From Palaemon carinicauda (taxonomy: Eukaryota > Arthropoda > Malacostraca > Decapoda > Palaemonidae): a stretch of DNA of 64,000 nucleotides. The DNA lies in contig NC_090725.1 in the NCBI RefSeq assembly GCF_036898095.1, positions 208,920,853 through 208,984,852 of the forward strand. The letters run 5' to 3'. The first letter of the stretch is position 1. Each line of letters begins with the position of its first letter. Below, in pieces: positions 1-12,125 of this stretch. A model generated the notes under the pieces. That model made no database searches. It worked only from the letters and a program-made list of their open reading frames with translations, and had not been told where the DNA came from. The position numbers were made by a program, and so were the translations under genes.

Positions 1-449
1 CATTTTACAATTGTATGAGATCATAGGAAATATGAAAATACATAAGTTCAAATAAGAATTTTGGTAAGTTGTAAATGTATTTTCTAACTGTGGAACTGGA
101 AATTATACATTAGCCAACTCATAGATAATGACTTATGACCATTTTGGGAAAATCTGTGTATAGGCTACTAATGTATAAACAATATGTCCAGAATTCTGAC
201 ATAGTGTTCAAACGTATATTTACAGCTATTTTCAGAGAAGAATTCATATATGCTTTAAATTAATTTTGAGGCACAAGTCCCTGCTTGAAGCAATGCTCTG
301 CCCACATGACTTTTAAGTAACCTATACTTACATTCAGATGAAGTAGATGGTGTTAGATTAATATTACAATGCAGATTGCAGTTTACTGTACTGTAATTTT
401 ATGGGATTTATATATCCCACTCCCTTGGGAATTAAAACTTGCTTTATTA

Positions 450-482
<33 letters not shown>

Positions 483-1536
483 GGGAGATAATCACATTTC
501 AGTACTTAGACTGACATATCTAAAAACTGTTAAGATACCATCAAGTTACTTTTTATGCTATATGTATAGCCAAAGTGCATTATGAAGATGTGTTTTTTTG
601 TGTAAATAAAAAAAGATTTTCCTAAGTGTTGGTTTTATTTATACCATGTAATCTAGCAGTCGTTTGTGAAAGTTAGAATCCAGTTTTGTAGTTAGACTTT
701 ATACTGTACTATATTTTCCAACCACTTTGTCAAATTTTTAAATAAGTAAAGGGTTTTCTATTCCAAGAACTTGGAAACAGGCGTAGTTGGTTTTTAAGTA
801 CCCTTGCAAGTTAAAACTTAGTAATGCATATTGCTGTAACCAATGTCTGTAATCATCTTAGTATTTTCTAAAATTACAAACATCAAAAGATGAGCTATTT
901 TCTTAGTGACTTAGAAGATTATCTGCACAGCTTTAGTTCCATATTACATGAAGAAGCAATTCTTGACTTCCTTCACAAAAACAAAAATTTTCTTGAAATG
1001 TCAGATATGATATGTAATAGTTTTTATGAATCTTCCCTGATGTTCATATTGTTTTGCCCTTGAAGCCAACTTAACGGTACCGATATTAACAAAAACAATT
1101 TCCTGTTCTTCCCTTCAAGAGACCACCCCTCTGTCCCACCAAGGTTACATCTAGTGACTAATGGCAATTCAGCCATACATAACTGGCCATTCTTTGATGG
1201 CACTTCAAATGGTGATGTTTATCCCCTTTTCAGCGGCTTCATCAAGGCGTTTGCATTTCCAAAAGTTTTGAAAATCATATATTTTCTTTCAACAAGTGTT
1301 TAAACATAAAGTAACATCCTTCATAGAACGTCATTTTTCGAATTAAAGTAACCAGGAAATAAAGTAGTACATAAGGTGTTTACTGTGAAAGAATGTAACG
1401 AAGTGTGGGAATTTACTTTTTGGGAAGACCATTCCATAACAAAATTATAGGATCTTATCCTGGAGGATTGGAGCGCTAAAAGGTCAGAATCCTACAATAT
1501 TGTGGTTAGTAGACCATCACATGATTTTAAGTCCAG
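1..1536. other. AT-rich intergenic or intronic DNA, no gene seen
   Basis: No open frame with recognisable protein content is present on either strand. Poly-A and poly-T runs and a trinucleotide repeat are the only structure. The right edge runs into a TA microsatellite. Confidence 0.6.
450..480. repeat. (ATT)n trinucleotide microsatellite
   Basis: About ten perfect tandem ATT units. Such tails often mark the 3' end of a LINE or SINE, but no retroelement sequence is recognisable immediately upstream. Confidence 0.85.
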
Positions 1537-1538
1537 AT

Positions 1539-1582
<44 letters not shown>

Positions 1583-1623
1583 GTATGTATAAATACATAC
1601 ATATATATATATGTTTATATACC

Positions 1624-1654
<31 letters not shown>

Positions 1655-1702
1655 GTATGCATACATATACATACATACATACATACATACATTTATATGT
1701 AT

Positions 1703-1734
<32 letters not shown>

Positions 1735-1810
1735 ATATATATATGTATGCATATATGCATATGTATACATACATATTTATATGTGCATGTATATGTATGT
1801 ATATATATAC

Positions 1811-1849
<39 letters not shown>

Positions 1850-1952
1850 ATATATATATGTATATATATGTGATAAATATATATATATAGGTATATATAC
1901 ACATATATATGTGTGTATATATGGTATGTATATATATTATATATATATAGCC

Positions 1953-2019
<67 letters not shown>

Positions 2020-2193
2020 GTATATATGTGATAAATATATATATAGGTATATATACACATATATATGTGTGTATGTATATATATATATATATATATACCA
2101 TACATACACACATATGTGTATATATATATATATATACCTATATATTTATATATACATACACACACATATATATATATATATATATTATATACT

Positions 2194-2247
<54 letters not shown>

Positions 2248-2249
2248 TA
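1537..2249. repeat. Compound TA / TATG / TACA / TG microsatellite
   Basis: About 0.7 kb of almost pure TA dinucleotide broken by TATG, CATA and (TG)n blocks. A roughly 170 bp higher-order duplication is visible: a (TG)n block, a TGATAAATATA phrase and a TATAGGTATATACACA phrase recur near 1830-1915 and 1990-2070. It abuts the 5'-truncated end of the LINE that follows. All open frames here are Tyr/Ile/Val/Cys-only translations of the repeat. Confidence 0.9.
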
Positions 2250-2276
2250 GATGGAGTTGGAAGATAAGGGGTAGGA

Positions 2277-2975
2277 ATGATGATGACACCAAGAGCAGGA
2301 AAGGCATTAACCGAATGCAGAGCTGTAAATAGTGGATTGTTACTAGTAAAATTCAAATCAAAGCCGTGCAATATGAGTATTAACGTTTTCTATGCCCCAA
2401 CAAATAAATCCCCTGAAGAAAGGACAGATGAATACTATGAAGAACTGCAGAGGATAATAGATGAGATCCCGGAGAGAGATATGAAAATTATGATTGGCGA
2501 CTTCAACGCTGAAGTTAGAAGAAATAATCAAGGGATAGAGAATGCGATGGGTGTCAAAGGTCTTGGCGAAGTTGCAAATGAAAATGGGGCACATTTCATG
2601 AGTTTCTATATAGCAAACAATCTTGTTATTGGAGGTACTCTTTTTCAACACAAGAACATCCACAAGTATACATGGACTTCACCATGTGGCTGTTACAAAA
2701 ATCAGATAGATCTCATTGCCATTAATAAAAAGAGAAGGAGGACTCTGAGAAATGTCAGAAGCTATAGAGGTGCCGATATTGAAAGTGGTCACCAGCTCCT
2801 CATTGCCACAATGAAATTAAAACTGAAAGCACTCAACAGAAAGATGGAAAGAATACCTAGGTTTGATACAACTAAGCTTTTAGAAGAGTACAAAGAAACA
2901 TTTGCAATTGAATGTAGGAATCGATTTGCAGTCTTAGAGACTTTAAGAGACGAAGAACAGATAATTAATGAATAA
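2277..2975 (+). pseudogene. RTE endonuclease domain (truncated, catalytically dead)
   Basis: This 232-residue open segment is the AP-endonuclease-like domain that nicks target DNA for target-primed reverse transcription. Visible family motifs are SINVFYAPTN near residue 35, IGDFNAEV near 72, VIGGTLF near 116, YTWTSP near 129 and NQIDLIAI. The usual S-D-H catalytic triplet reads ESGHQLL, so its Asp is replaced by Gly. The N-terminal third of the domain is missing because the element starts at the microsatellite edge. The ORF ends at a stop (2973-2975); the downstream linker continues out of frame toward the RT. The GDFNA-to-GGT-to-WTSP order fits RTE better than L1 or Jockey. Confidence 0.8.
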
Positions 2976-3395
2976 TGGTGTGTTATTAAGAATATATATC
3001 AGTCAGTTGACGGTGAAGTCTTTGGACACGGAGTTACAAGGAGAAAGCCATGGATATCAAATGATACTTGGGATAAGATAAAAAGGAGACAAAGGCAGAA
3101 ATTGATTGCTGAAAGTTTTCGAGGAAGTAAAGAAAATTACAAGGTAGAGCATGCTAAGTAGTCCAGTATTGACAGTGAGGTCAAAAGAAAAGCCAGGAAT
3201 GACTGGAGAGAATGTTTAGAAAGTAAAGCAGATGAGGCTGACAAAGCTATGAATTCAGGAAGTGGCTATAGTGTAAGAATTTCTCATAGAATTATTAATG
3301 AAATCTCAACTGGGGCAAAAAAGAAGAAGCATATACCCATCAAATAGAGAGAGGGGTCTGTTATAACAACAGAAAATGAAGAAAGACAACGTTGG

Positions 3396-4776
3396 ATGGA
3401 ACACCTTAGAGTGGTTATGAATAGGAGATATGAAGAAAATAATTTGATTGATATACCTGAAGCTGATGAAGACCTTAATGTGCCCATGAATGATTTAAGT
3501 GTGTTTGAAGTTGAAGCTATCCTAAAAAAACTAAAGAGATGGAAAGCCCCTGGACATGATGGAATAACTGTTGAGATGATACTGGCTGAAAATGAAGTGA
3601 TTCCCAGACTACTTATAAGATTATTTTGTAGAATGTTGCATGAAGAGGCAAAGCCTGATGAATGGGAGCTAGGAGTGTTGGCAAAAAAAAAAAATGGAGA
3701 CCTGACTGATAGCAATAATTACAGAGGCATAACACTTACGTCAGTTGTCATAGAAATGTATTGTTTACTTATTCTAAGGACACTGGAGAGAAAGATTGAT
3801 GAAAAGCTGAGAGATGAACAAGCAGGATTTAGGAAAGATAGAAGTGGCACTGACTAAATTTTCATTTTGAGACATGTTGTACAGCAATGCATATAATATA
3901 GAAATCACCTTATAATGGCATTTGTGGACTATGAAAATTTTGTGGAGAGTCCTGCGTTATTATGGAATTCCTCTTAAATGTGTAAATTTGATTAATTCTG
4001 TAAATGAGCATAGCAAGTGCAAAGTGGAGTCTTATCAAATGAATTTCCAGTGAACAGCAGAGTACTCCAAGGGAAAGTGTTGTCACCTAAGATTTTTTAT
4101 CCTCTTCATGGATGTTGTAATGCGTAGAACAGTCAGAGAGGTAGGAGAAGGATTGGACTGAATTGGTGATAGGACTTTAGCAGCCCTAGAATATGCTAAT
4201 GATGCTGTCCTTGCTAGCAGAACACCACAGGATTTGCAATGCTTGCTTACCAGAATGCATAAAATATCACACGAGGTTGGGCTGAAGATCAATAGAAGAA
4301 AGACAGAGATAATGAGAACGGAGTATATAATGAAAGATGGAATACCATTGGAAGGAGAAAGGATTAATGAGGTAGAATCATTAAGGTATTTAGGAACTAT
4401 GATCTCCAATACCGGGTCTATAGAATTAGCGTTTAGTGAAAGATTGAAAAAAATAAATCAGACAATGGCTAGGTTAAGTAAAATTTGGAAATAAAATCGC
4501 CTACAATTACATATAAAAATCAGACTATATATCAGTTTAGCAAGATTGGTGTTACTGTATGAACATAAGTCATGGCATGACAATGTAAAAATCTCCAATA
4601 GATTTAGAAGATTTGAGAACAAAGCCCTCAGAAGAATATTGAGAGTTAGGTGGCAGGACACAATTAGAAATGAAACTATAAGCAAGATCACTCGAGTGCC
4701 ATATGTGGATGAGAATATGATGAGGGTAGATGGAGATTGTTTGGGCCTGCTCTTCGTACTCCCCACGAGAGGTTAG
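3396..4776 (+). pseudogene. RTE reverse transcriptase, broken into three frames
   Basis: The first piece (3396-3857) carries the RT fingers: KRWKAPGHDGITVEMI, NYRGITLTSV and DEQAGFRKDRSGTD, ending at a stop where the family continues with a DQIF-like phrase. About 370 bp of heavily mutated palm follows. The catalytic YADD box lies just before 4234 and reads EYANDAVL, an Asp-to-Asn change that should abolish polymerisation. The second piece (4234-4494) has GLKINRRKTEIM and LRYLGTMIS. The third (4546-4776) has the C-terminal NKALRRILRVRWQDTIRN block. At least three frame breaks make this a relic. Confidence 0.78.
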
Positions 4777-4780
4777 TTCA

Positions 4781-5159
4781 CCAAACAATACTTAACAGCC
4801 CTCACCTGATCAAGCAAACTATTCTCTGATGCAGTCTTACATCCTTTTCCAAAGATCGAATTTTATAATCCGTGGTAAACTTTTTATCCTAATATCATTC
4901 TTAGTTCTGAAAGCTGGCAAAAGCAATAAGATTCTCTTGTGTTTTCTAAAACCTACCTAACAAAAAAGAGCTTGTAGTTTACAAATGAGTTTAGCTGATG
5001 ATAATACCGTTAGAAAACTTTTAGTCGTGAAATTTTTAATTGAAAGATTTTTCAATGAAATTAGAAAAAAAAGCAAAACTATATTTACATGTCAAATATT
5101 TCCTTTGACTATTGGAGGTTTCAATAATAAAGGACCCACATATTCATACCGGCAATAGA
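4781..5159. other. Spacer between two LINE relics, nothing recognised
   Basis: AT-rich sequence without coding content or repeats I can name. It may include the 3' UTR of the RTE relic and the target DNA of the next element. Confidence 0.5.
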
Positions 5160-5235
5160 TAGATCCAACACAATTTTTAATACAGTATTCATCATGGAAA
5201 TAAAACACCTCGAAAAATGAAATAGACACAGATTT

Positions 5236-5841
5236 GTGGAGTGTGTAGCAGCAGGCAGCACCCTACTGCCTATTGTATTGCCAGACACAAGGCCGGATAC
5301 CAGACAACCGCCCATTGCCCGAACTGCAGAGGATCTCATCATGCTTGGCATGACAGATGTCCCTTTCGGCTCAAACGGATTGCAGACCGTCATGAAACAG
5401 ATCGTCATTACAACCTTCGCCCACGTCAGCAACGTCGAACGCAGTAACCTCCTACCAACCACACCTCTCCCCCTACCAACCGCACCTCCCAACAAATTCC
5501 AAATCCCTCCAGACACTCCATTCCTGAACTTCCTTCTCCTCCAAGCCTTCCTCCAGCACCTAAACCTCTACGCCCTCCTAAACCTCCTCCAAAGTCGAGA
5601 AGATCCCCTTCCTGCACTCCTGTCAAGCCTTCCTCCAGCACCTAAACCTCAACGCCCTCCTAAACCTTCTCCAAAGTCAAGAAGATCCCCTTCCCGCACT
5701 CCTGTCACTCCTTCACCTCTAAAATTCACCTCTCCTTCTGCCATTCCACAGCCAAAAAAAACCTTCCTCATCCACATCCGCTCCTACAACTCACACACCC
5801 AATTCTTCTCACTCCTTAAGAGAATTCCCAACCTTACCTAA
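5236..5841 (+). pseudogene. LINE ORF1 (gag-like) C-terminus: zinc knuckle plus proline-rich tail
   Basis: In the frame opening at 5241 the peptide contains HCPNCRGSHHAWHDRCP, a C-x2-C-x3-H-x6-C knuckle typical of the last zinc finger of Jockey/I-type ORF1 proteins, which coat the RNA. That frame stops at 5447. The adjoining frame (5236-5841) stays open through a proline-rich tail with PPAPKP, PPKPPP and SRRSP phrases. The family frame has therefore shifted at least once, probably inside the 82 bp tandem duplication. Upstream zinc fingers and the N-terminus are not visible. Confidence 0.6.
5551..5714 (+). repeat. 82 bp direct tandem duplication in the ORF1 proline-rich tail
   Basis: The block beginning CTCCAGCACCTAAACCTC at 5551 recurs at 5633 with few differences. 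Eighty-two is not a multiple of three, so each copy is read in a different frame, consistent with a post-insertion duplication that broke the ORF. Confidence 0.75.
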
Positions 5842-6144
5842 GCCCGCTGTCAGAAGCCAACCAAGCGCCTCTCGCCCCGCCTCACCCCACCTTGATGTTG
5901 ATAGTAATTCATATGACCTCTCTGCTTGCCCCATGGATGCTATTCTAGCAGCCATAAGTAATATCCTTCGCAGTTTTCTGCAGTCCCGTAGAGTAAAGTT
6001 CACCCAAGAGTCTCTTGACGACTTCGTTTTTTAACATGCCGCCCTTGAACTCAATACTTAGTTCCCTTCATAGACCCTCCCACAAACGATCCTAACACAA
6101 CCACATACAACAACCAAAACACCCACCAAAACAATCGGGTAAGA

Positions 6145-7146
6145 GTGCTCCAATGGAACGTGTGCGGCCTACGGAACAAGTTTGCATTCCTGCCATCTCA
6201 AACTTCAGTAGAAAACCCTGATATAATTGTACTGCAAGAAACAATGCTCAACGAGAACATACCATTTGCCTTCTCAGGATACAAAGTCTACTCTACGTAT
6301 CTTTCACCAACAACAAGAGGCCTAACAACTCTTGTTAAAAGCAGCATTCCCTCCAAGATAGCACCAAGTATTGACTGTGGGACTGAGGCAGAGACTCTGA
6401 GTATTCAGATATCCCTGCTTGCCACAACTCTCACAGTACATAACATCTACAAAGCCCCAGCAAAAAGCATCAATGCAGAGGCTCTTTTCGCAGCCGCCTC
6501 TGTTGATGACACAATAATTGCAGGAGACTTCAACGCCCATCACCCGTTCCTGAATTCAGTAACTGCAGCAAATCAAACAGGCAGACACTTGCATGCCTTA
6601 CTACAAGAATATCCGGATGTAACACTCATCAACAATGTTACAGAGGCTACTCTTTTAAGAGGAGGACGACTAGACCTCACCCTCCTCTCTAGAGCCATAC
6701 AAAGAGGCGCTAGATGGCAGCTGCACCCTGTATTAACGAGCGATCACATTGCCATAGAAATCAACCTCGAATTGGAGCAATATCCCCCTCCTCCTCCACC
6801 CCCCAAAAGGTGGAATCCAGACTTTGCAAACTGGAGAAAATTCGAAGCAACTATGACAGATTGGGCTTTGGAATACATTAAAAACCCTCATAATGATATT
6901 TCCACCCTATCACTCGACTTCAACAAACAACTAGATGCAGCCGCAAGTGTTTCCATGCCTCAGAAAAAACACTCTGAGAGGAAACACGCCGATGCCTGGT
7001 ACTACAACAGCCGCACCAAAGAAATGAATGCCAGGATAAATAGGACCAGAAAACTTCTCAGAAGACACAGAACTGACGAGCTCCATGACTTACTTGTGGA
7101 GATCATTAAACACTGTGAAAGTATCACTGGAAGTCAAAACGGATAA
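6145..7146 (+). pseudogene. I-type LINE ORF2: AP endonuclease domain
   Basis: The N-terminal module of ORF2 reads LQWNVCGLRNK, then IIVLQETML (metal-binding Glu) near residue 30, HNIYKAP near 102, IIAGDFNAHHP near 126 and LTSDHIAIEI near 205. The catalytic Asp/Asn of GDFNA and the Asp/His of SDH are intact. The open frame continues upstream of 6145, where the first listed codon is GTG, so the real start is not defined. The frame closes at 7146, and RT linker coding resumes one frame over at about 7085, indicating a frameshift. The C-terminal part is a basic linker (RINRTRKLLRRHRTDEL). Confidence 0.78.
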
Positions 7147-8675
7147 ATGGTACTCATGGTGCCATGAAATCAACTTCAACACATCCCTAGCCAACATATG
7201 GGGCTGGTTCAACAAAATCTCTGGGAAATATAACACACCCAGAGTCACACACCCAGACCCATTAGCTGAAGCCAACAGAATTGCCAACAACTTTGCTGAC
7301 AGAGCAAAAAGTACCAACCTACCTCTGCAGACAATAAATAAGCAGAGAACACTACTCCCAATCAGGAACAACATCATTGAAGCCGCCTGCAACATGGTAG
7401 ATGACACAGACAGCCCTTATACCATGGAGGAACTTAATACGGCCCTTGAAAGGGGCAAAAAAGACACTGCCCCTGGAGCCGACCTCATCATATACAGTAT
7501 GTTGAGGAATATGGGAAGCCACGCGAAGTTGGTGTACTTGCACCTGATTAACAGAACACACACAGATAGACTACGCCCAACTACATGGAACCAACAGGAC
7601 ACCAAGCCCATCCCCAAACCCAAGGAACCAGACACCTACCGACCCATAGCTTTGATTAGCTGCACCGAGAAAGTAGCTGAGAGAATGGTACTCAACAGAC
7701 TGCACTGGAAAATAGGCCAATTACATCACCGCCTATATGCTTACAGGAGCGGCATAGGCACTCAAGAATGTATAACAGATGTCCTATCAACAATTAATGA
7801 CAAAAAAGCCCTAGTCATATTTCTCGACCTAGAGAAAGCCTTTGAGCTAGCCAGCTCACCAGCCATTCTCTTTACACTTGTAGAAAAGAGAGTAAAAGGA
7901 CATCTACTAGCCTGGACTCAAAATTACACAACAAATCGAGAAGCCAGAGTAGCCTTCCAAGGAAAAACAACCGATTTCATCCCCCTAGAAAACGGAACAC
8001 CACAAGGAGGCATTCTAAGCCCCTACCTCTTCAATTTATTAATGGAGAGCCTAGCCACTCTAAATCTCCCAAATGGAGTGGAAATCTTCATATATGCAGA
8101 TGACATATGTATCATATGTCCAAACAAAGCACATGCAAGAAATGGCACCCAAAAGGCATTGGATATGATCCAGACCAAATGCAACGATCATCACCAATAA
8201 AACAAAAGTGGCTATAAAGCATCTGCAAAACCCTCAGAACTTTACTCTGAGGGGTGAAGCCATTGAATGGGTAAATCCATTCATATACCTTGGAGTTATC
8301 ATTAGCAAAACGCTATCACCTGCCAATGAAGTAACATACCTAAGAGAGAAGACAAAAATTCGTCTATCAGCCATGAGACGAATGTCCTCCCCCAAACAAG
8401 GAGTATCAAACAACCTCCTCAGACTGTTTTATCTACAAGCAATTCGATCTCACATCGATAAAGTAGCACCTACTCTCACCACAATGACTGACACTCAAAA
8501 AGAATCATTGGAAGTAGTGCAAAACAACGCCATGAGACTCATCTGTGGCGCTCCAGTGTGGACAAGACTCTGCTTACTAAGAGCAGAAACTAACCTAATT
8601 TCCCTGTCAGCCAGAATTGACATTAGGAATAGCAGTATAATATTCAATCATAGCAGACAGAACAAGCCCACTTAA
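7085..8675 (+). pseudogene. I-type LINE ORF2: reverse transcriptase domain
   Basis: The RT runs from a linker into fingers and palm: KKDTAPGADLIIYSML, DTYRPIALISCTEKVAERM, FLDLEKAFELA (motif A Asp intact), NGTPQGGILSPYLFN (motif B) and EIFIYADDICIICP (motif C, YADD intact). The frame stops at 8200 after CNDHHQ and resumes at 8208 in another frame with VAIKHLQNP and PFIYLGVIIS, the thumb segment. The Asp pair is preserved, so loss of function is due to the frameshifts alone. The WNQQDTKPIPKPKEPDTYRPIAL style favours the I/Nimb side of the LINE tree. Confidence 0.8.
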
Positions 8676-8776
8676 TAACAAACTAAAAAGACTCCTACCT
8701 CTAGCAGAAGAGATAGACCCATCCAAATCTCATGCAAAGAAACTGCTAGACACACTAAGAAGGATGCAAATGCAAA

Positions 8777-9330
8777 ATGAGGCCCACAAAACCAAGGGAC
8801 AACAAAAGCACGAAGGCTATAGCAAAAGCCCCTTGGGCTCAGGACCCTATCAAATACAACTTTGCCATCCTACCAGCAGCCAGCAAAGCTCTCTGTACAC
8901 CAGAGCAACTAACTGAAGCTGCAAAGAGTGCAATCAACAACACACCTGCACCCAACATCTACTATACAGATCGATCAGTAGACCGCGAAATTCCTGCAGC
9001 TGCTGCTGCAGTCGTCTCCCCATCTGGATATAGAGAAAATTGGAGACTTTCTAACCATGCCTCTACACTACAAACTGAGCTTGTGGCTATTGCAAAAGCC
9101 CTAGAACACTCGCCGACCTACAGTATGGAAACACAATGATCCATACAGATTCCAGAGGAGCCATCCTGGCTCTCAGAAACAAGGAACCAACAGAGAATGT
9201 TTATCTCATAACAGCAATCCAATTCCTAGCCTTAGATAAAAAAAACAACAACAGACAAGTGACTCTTAAACTGGATTCCAAGTCATACCGACATTGCTGG
9301 CAATGACGAGGCCGATCACTTAGCAAAATC
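8777..9330 (+). pseudogene. I-type LINE ORF2: RNase H domain
   Basis: RNase H degrades the RNA strand during cDNA synthesis and in LINEs is a hallmark of the I group. All four acidic positions can be found: NIYYTDRSV, TLQTELVAIAKAL, then after a frame break at 9139 MIHTDSRGAILAL, and at about 9281-9330 SHTDIAGNDEADHLAKSA. Two frame changes interrupt the domain (near 9139 and near 9270). Confidence 0.75.
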
Positions 9331-9823
9331 AGCCTTAATGTGCCAGTCAATAAGTATTACTGTGCAACCCTCATTGAAAACCATCCAGAATCAAATGGCA
9401 GCCTACTGCAACATCCAAAGGATCAGCAAAGTAAGGCGAGCCTTCCTGGATGGATCAAGATCTGAAAAGGGGTATATTGAAGCTACAAACATACTACCAC
9501 ACCCAATTGCAAGGAAATCACCGCGCCAGGACGCTGTCATCATCTGTAGACTGCGACTGGGATATTTATGTTGCTGGCAAATCATCCTAGACAACGATGC
9601 AGACCAAGCAACACAGCACAGACGAACAAGACCATGCAATTACTGTAATCTAGACACAGATGAACCACTACAGCACTACCTACAGCACTGTCAAGAAACT
9701 AGCCTACTTCGGCAGGATTTCAACCCAAATAATCCTGCAACTGCAACAGCAATTGTCAAACACATAATTGCAAACGTTGATGCCCTCTCAGCCTTTCTCC
9801 GCAGCTACCCTCCACCTAGATAA
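9331..9823 (+). pseudogene. I-type LINE ORF2: C-terminal Cys/His segment
   Basis: The final open segment (161 residues from 9338) contains ICRLRLGYLCCWQ and CNYCNLDTDEPLQHYLQHC, the Cys-x2-Cys ... His-x4-Cys tail found at the end of many I-, R1- and Jockey-type ORF2 proteins. It follows the RNase H module in place, supporting a continuous element. Confidence 0.7.
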
Positions 9824-10321
9824 CGTAACAACTGCACCAGTTTGCCATCTGAAAAACCCTTTCCTTTCTACTTTTTCTGCTGAGATCAGAACGACTGCTG
9901 GCGGCTGAGGGCAATAACTGCACTCTTGTTTGGAGGTAGTTTTGCGTTCCTGTCCTTCCTCTCAGCGATGGGAGAAAGTGCAGAGCCGTTGGTGGTTTTT
10001 CTGGTTTTCAACACCTCTTCCGCTGCAATCTCTCTTTTTCAGTTCAGGTATCCCCTCTAACCATTAATACCCAGACTGTCTCAAAAATCACTATTATTAT
10101 TAAATCTTTATTTTACTTTTTTTTATCTATTATTACAGGTACAGGAATATTTCATTCCACCCTTTTCCTACCACTCAAGCAGCTACTATTCTCTTCTTTC
10201 AGCTCTCTCCTACATAGCTGAACTCTCTTCTATACCTCTGCCTAATAACTTAAGCTTAAACCACTATGAAGTTTTCATACTTCACCTATACCAATATCTC
10301 CAACTAAAAACTCTCTAATTC
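9824..10321 (+). other. LINE 3' UTR and flanking DNA
   Basis: No coding content. A short ATTATTATTA run at about 10092-10103 is a candidate LINE 3' tail. The sequence changes abruptly at about 10322, where homology to the DIRS recombinase begins. Confidence 0.5.
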
Positions 10322-12125
10322 CTATTTCGCTGACTCGGGCTCCTGAGGCAAGGGCAAAAAGAAATATAACCTTTTGAGTCAGATCCTTGAGAGGGCACGA
10401 ATCGTTGTCCAAATTGGAGGCAAAATGGAGCACCTTGTCCAGGGACCAGGAGATAGGTTTTGGTGGGGGTGCTGGGCGTAGACGAGCGCATGCCTTCGGC
10501 AGTTTATTGAAGATGTCGCTGGACAGATCAATCTGGAAGGCGTACATTAGCAGTCTAGTCAAGGCCGATTTACAAGTAGAAATCGTGTTGGCTGCTAAGC
10601 CCTGTCCATGAAGGTGAATGAAGAAGGACATACAAAAATCGATGGTGATTTCCGTAGGATTTTTTGCCTTGACGAATGAGACCCATTTTCTCCAGGATGA
10701 TTCGTATTGCCGTCGTGTAGATTCGGTCTTGTATTCCTCGAGGAAGTCTAGACTTTTCTTCGAGATCCCAAACCTTTTCTTCACGGCTAGGGAGAGAAAA
10801 TCATGAGATGAAGGTCCCTGACTTTCGATGATGAAGCGAAGACAGTCGACTTCTGTACTTGTTGGGAGAGAACTGGGCCCGGGATAGGGATCAGCGTGGG
10901 TTGTAGCTCCAGGACTAGGGGGTACCAGTTGCTCCGGGGCCACTTGGGAGCCACTAGGGCCGCTGTTCCTTTGAAGGTTCTCAGTTTGGAGAGGACTTTT
11001 AGCAGAAGGTTGGTGGGAGGGAACAGGTAGATCCTGGACCATCTGTTCCAATCCAGTGACATGGCGTCCACTGCTTCTACCTTGGGGTCCTCGTACGGGG
11101 CCACATATCGAGGAAGTTGATTGTTGTCGCTCGTTGCGAAGAGATCGATCTGGAGTTCTGGGACTTGGTGAGAGATGAAGGAGAAAGATCTTGCGTCTAG
11201 AGACCATTCTGACTCTATCGGGCTTGTTCGAGATAGAGCGTCCGCCGTCACGTTGCGGAATCCTTGTAGGTGAACTGCAGACAGGTGCCATTTCTTCTTC
11301 TCTGCCAGACGGAAGATTGTTATAAGCACCTGATTTATCTGGGGCGATCTTGAGCCTTGGCGATTGAGACATCGAACTACCACCGAGTTGTCCAGGGTCA
11401 GACGAATATGGATCGAGGGAGGCGGGGAGAGTTTCTTCAGAGTTAGAAGGACCGCCATGGCCTCCAAGATGTTGATGTGAAACGTCTTGAATAGGAGAGA
11501 CCATGTTCCTTGAGCCTGTTTTTGGTGGGAGTGACCTCCCCAACCCTCCAGCGAAGCGTCCGTGTGGATGTTGAGTGATGGAGGTGGGTGTTGAAGAGGG
11601 ATGGACCTTTTCAGGGCCTTTGCTTCCGACCACGGCTTTAGGAGTAACCAAAGTCTGTTTGGGAGCCGTCTCTTGAGGTCTCTTCGAGCGATGGATGCGG
11701 AACGTCTCCAGACTCCCGCGGCATCCCTTAGCTATGCACGTAGCACTGGGTTTGTCACTGAGGCGAACTGTAGGGAGCCAAGAACTCGTTCCTGCTGACG
11801 TCTTGAGCTCCGTTTGGATTTCAGCAGTCGCTTGACAGACCCTGCCATTTCCTTCCTTTTCTTTTGGGGGATGGAAAGGCGGTGTGACTGAAGGTTCCAC
11901 TGGATTCCTAACCATTGGAACTTCTGAGCTGGAGAGAGGCGAGATTTCTTTGCATTTATCTTGAATCCCAGGTGTTCTAGGAACTGGGTAACTTTGTTGC
12001 AGGATCTTAAACAATCCTCGGGCGATGGAGCCCAGACCAGCCAGTCGTCGAGGTAGGCCATCACCTGGACGCCTCGGAGGCGAAGCTGTTGAACGATGGC
12101 GTCCGCCAGCTTTGTGAAGATCCAA
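10275..12125 (-). pseudogene. Tyrosine recombinase frame of copy 1, C-terminally truncated
   Basis: The open frame is 616 codons. Its first two thirds overlap RT/RNase H in another frame and look like low-complexity Ser/Pro/Arg text. The last third is recombinase: DFLEEYKTESTRRQYESSWRKW (SAM-like DNA-binding segment), GQGLAANTISTCKSAL, then LFALASGARVSEI with the first catalytic Arg. Homology ends there, and the last 15 codons are unrelated flanking DNA. The H-x-x-R and Tyr nucleophile are absent, so this product cannot recombine DNA. Copy 2 shows the intact arrangement. Confidence 0.8.

Larger units (their letters stand above)
2250..4780 (+). mobile_element. RTE-type LINE, 5'-truncated and decayed (RTE relic 1)
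   Basis: A non-LTR retrotransposon fragment begins inside the endonuclease domain, directly after a TA microsatellite, and runs to the C-terminal RT region near 4780. The pieces read in order as endonuclease, RT fingers/palm and a C-terminal 'LRRILRVRW' block typical of RTE-clade endonuclease-reverse transcriptases. Frames are broken by several stops and indels and two catalytic boxes are mutated, so the copy is inactive. No poly-A tail is obvious. Confidence 0.8.
5160..10130 (+). mobile_element. I-superfamily LINE with RNase H, near full length, frame-broken
   Basis: The modules run in order: end of a gag-like ORF1 with zinc knuckle and proline-rich tail, AP endonuclease, RT with YADD, RNase H with all four acidic residues, and a C-terminal Cys/His segment. 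RNase H after RT together with an AP endonuclease is diagnostic of the I group rather than RTE, CR1 or L1. The copy ends before a short (ATT)3 stretch near 10092. The 5' part of ORF1 is missing or unrecognisable. Several frameshifts separate the modules, but the catalytic motifs are intact, so decay is moderate. Confidence 0.75.

Noticed and set aside
1502..2371. Several open frames of Tyr/Ile/Val/Cys up to 218 codons, and similar ones at 44892-45522 and 46525-47231
   Set aside because: They are translations of TA, TATG and CA microsatellites.
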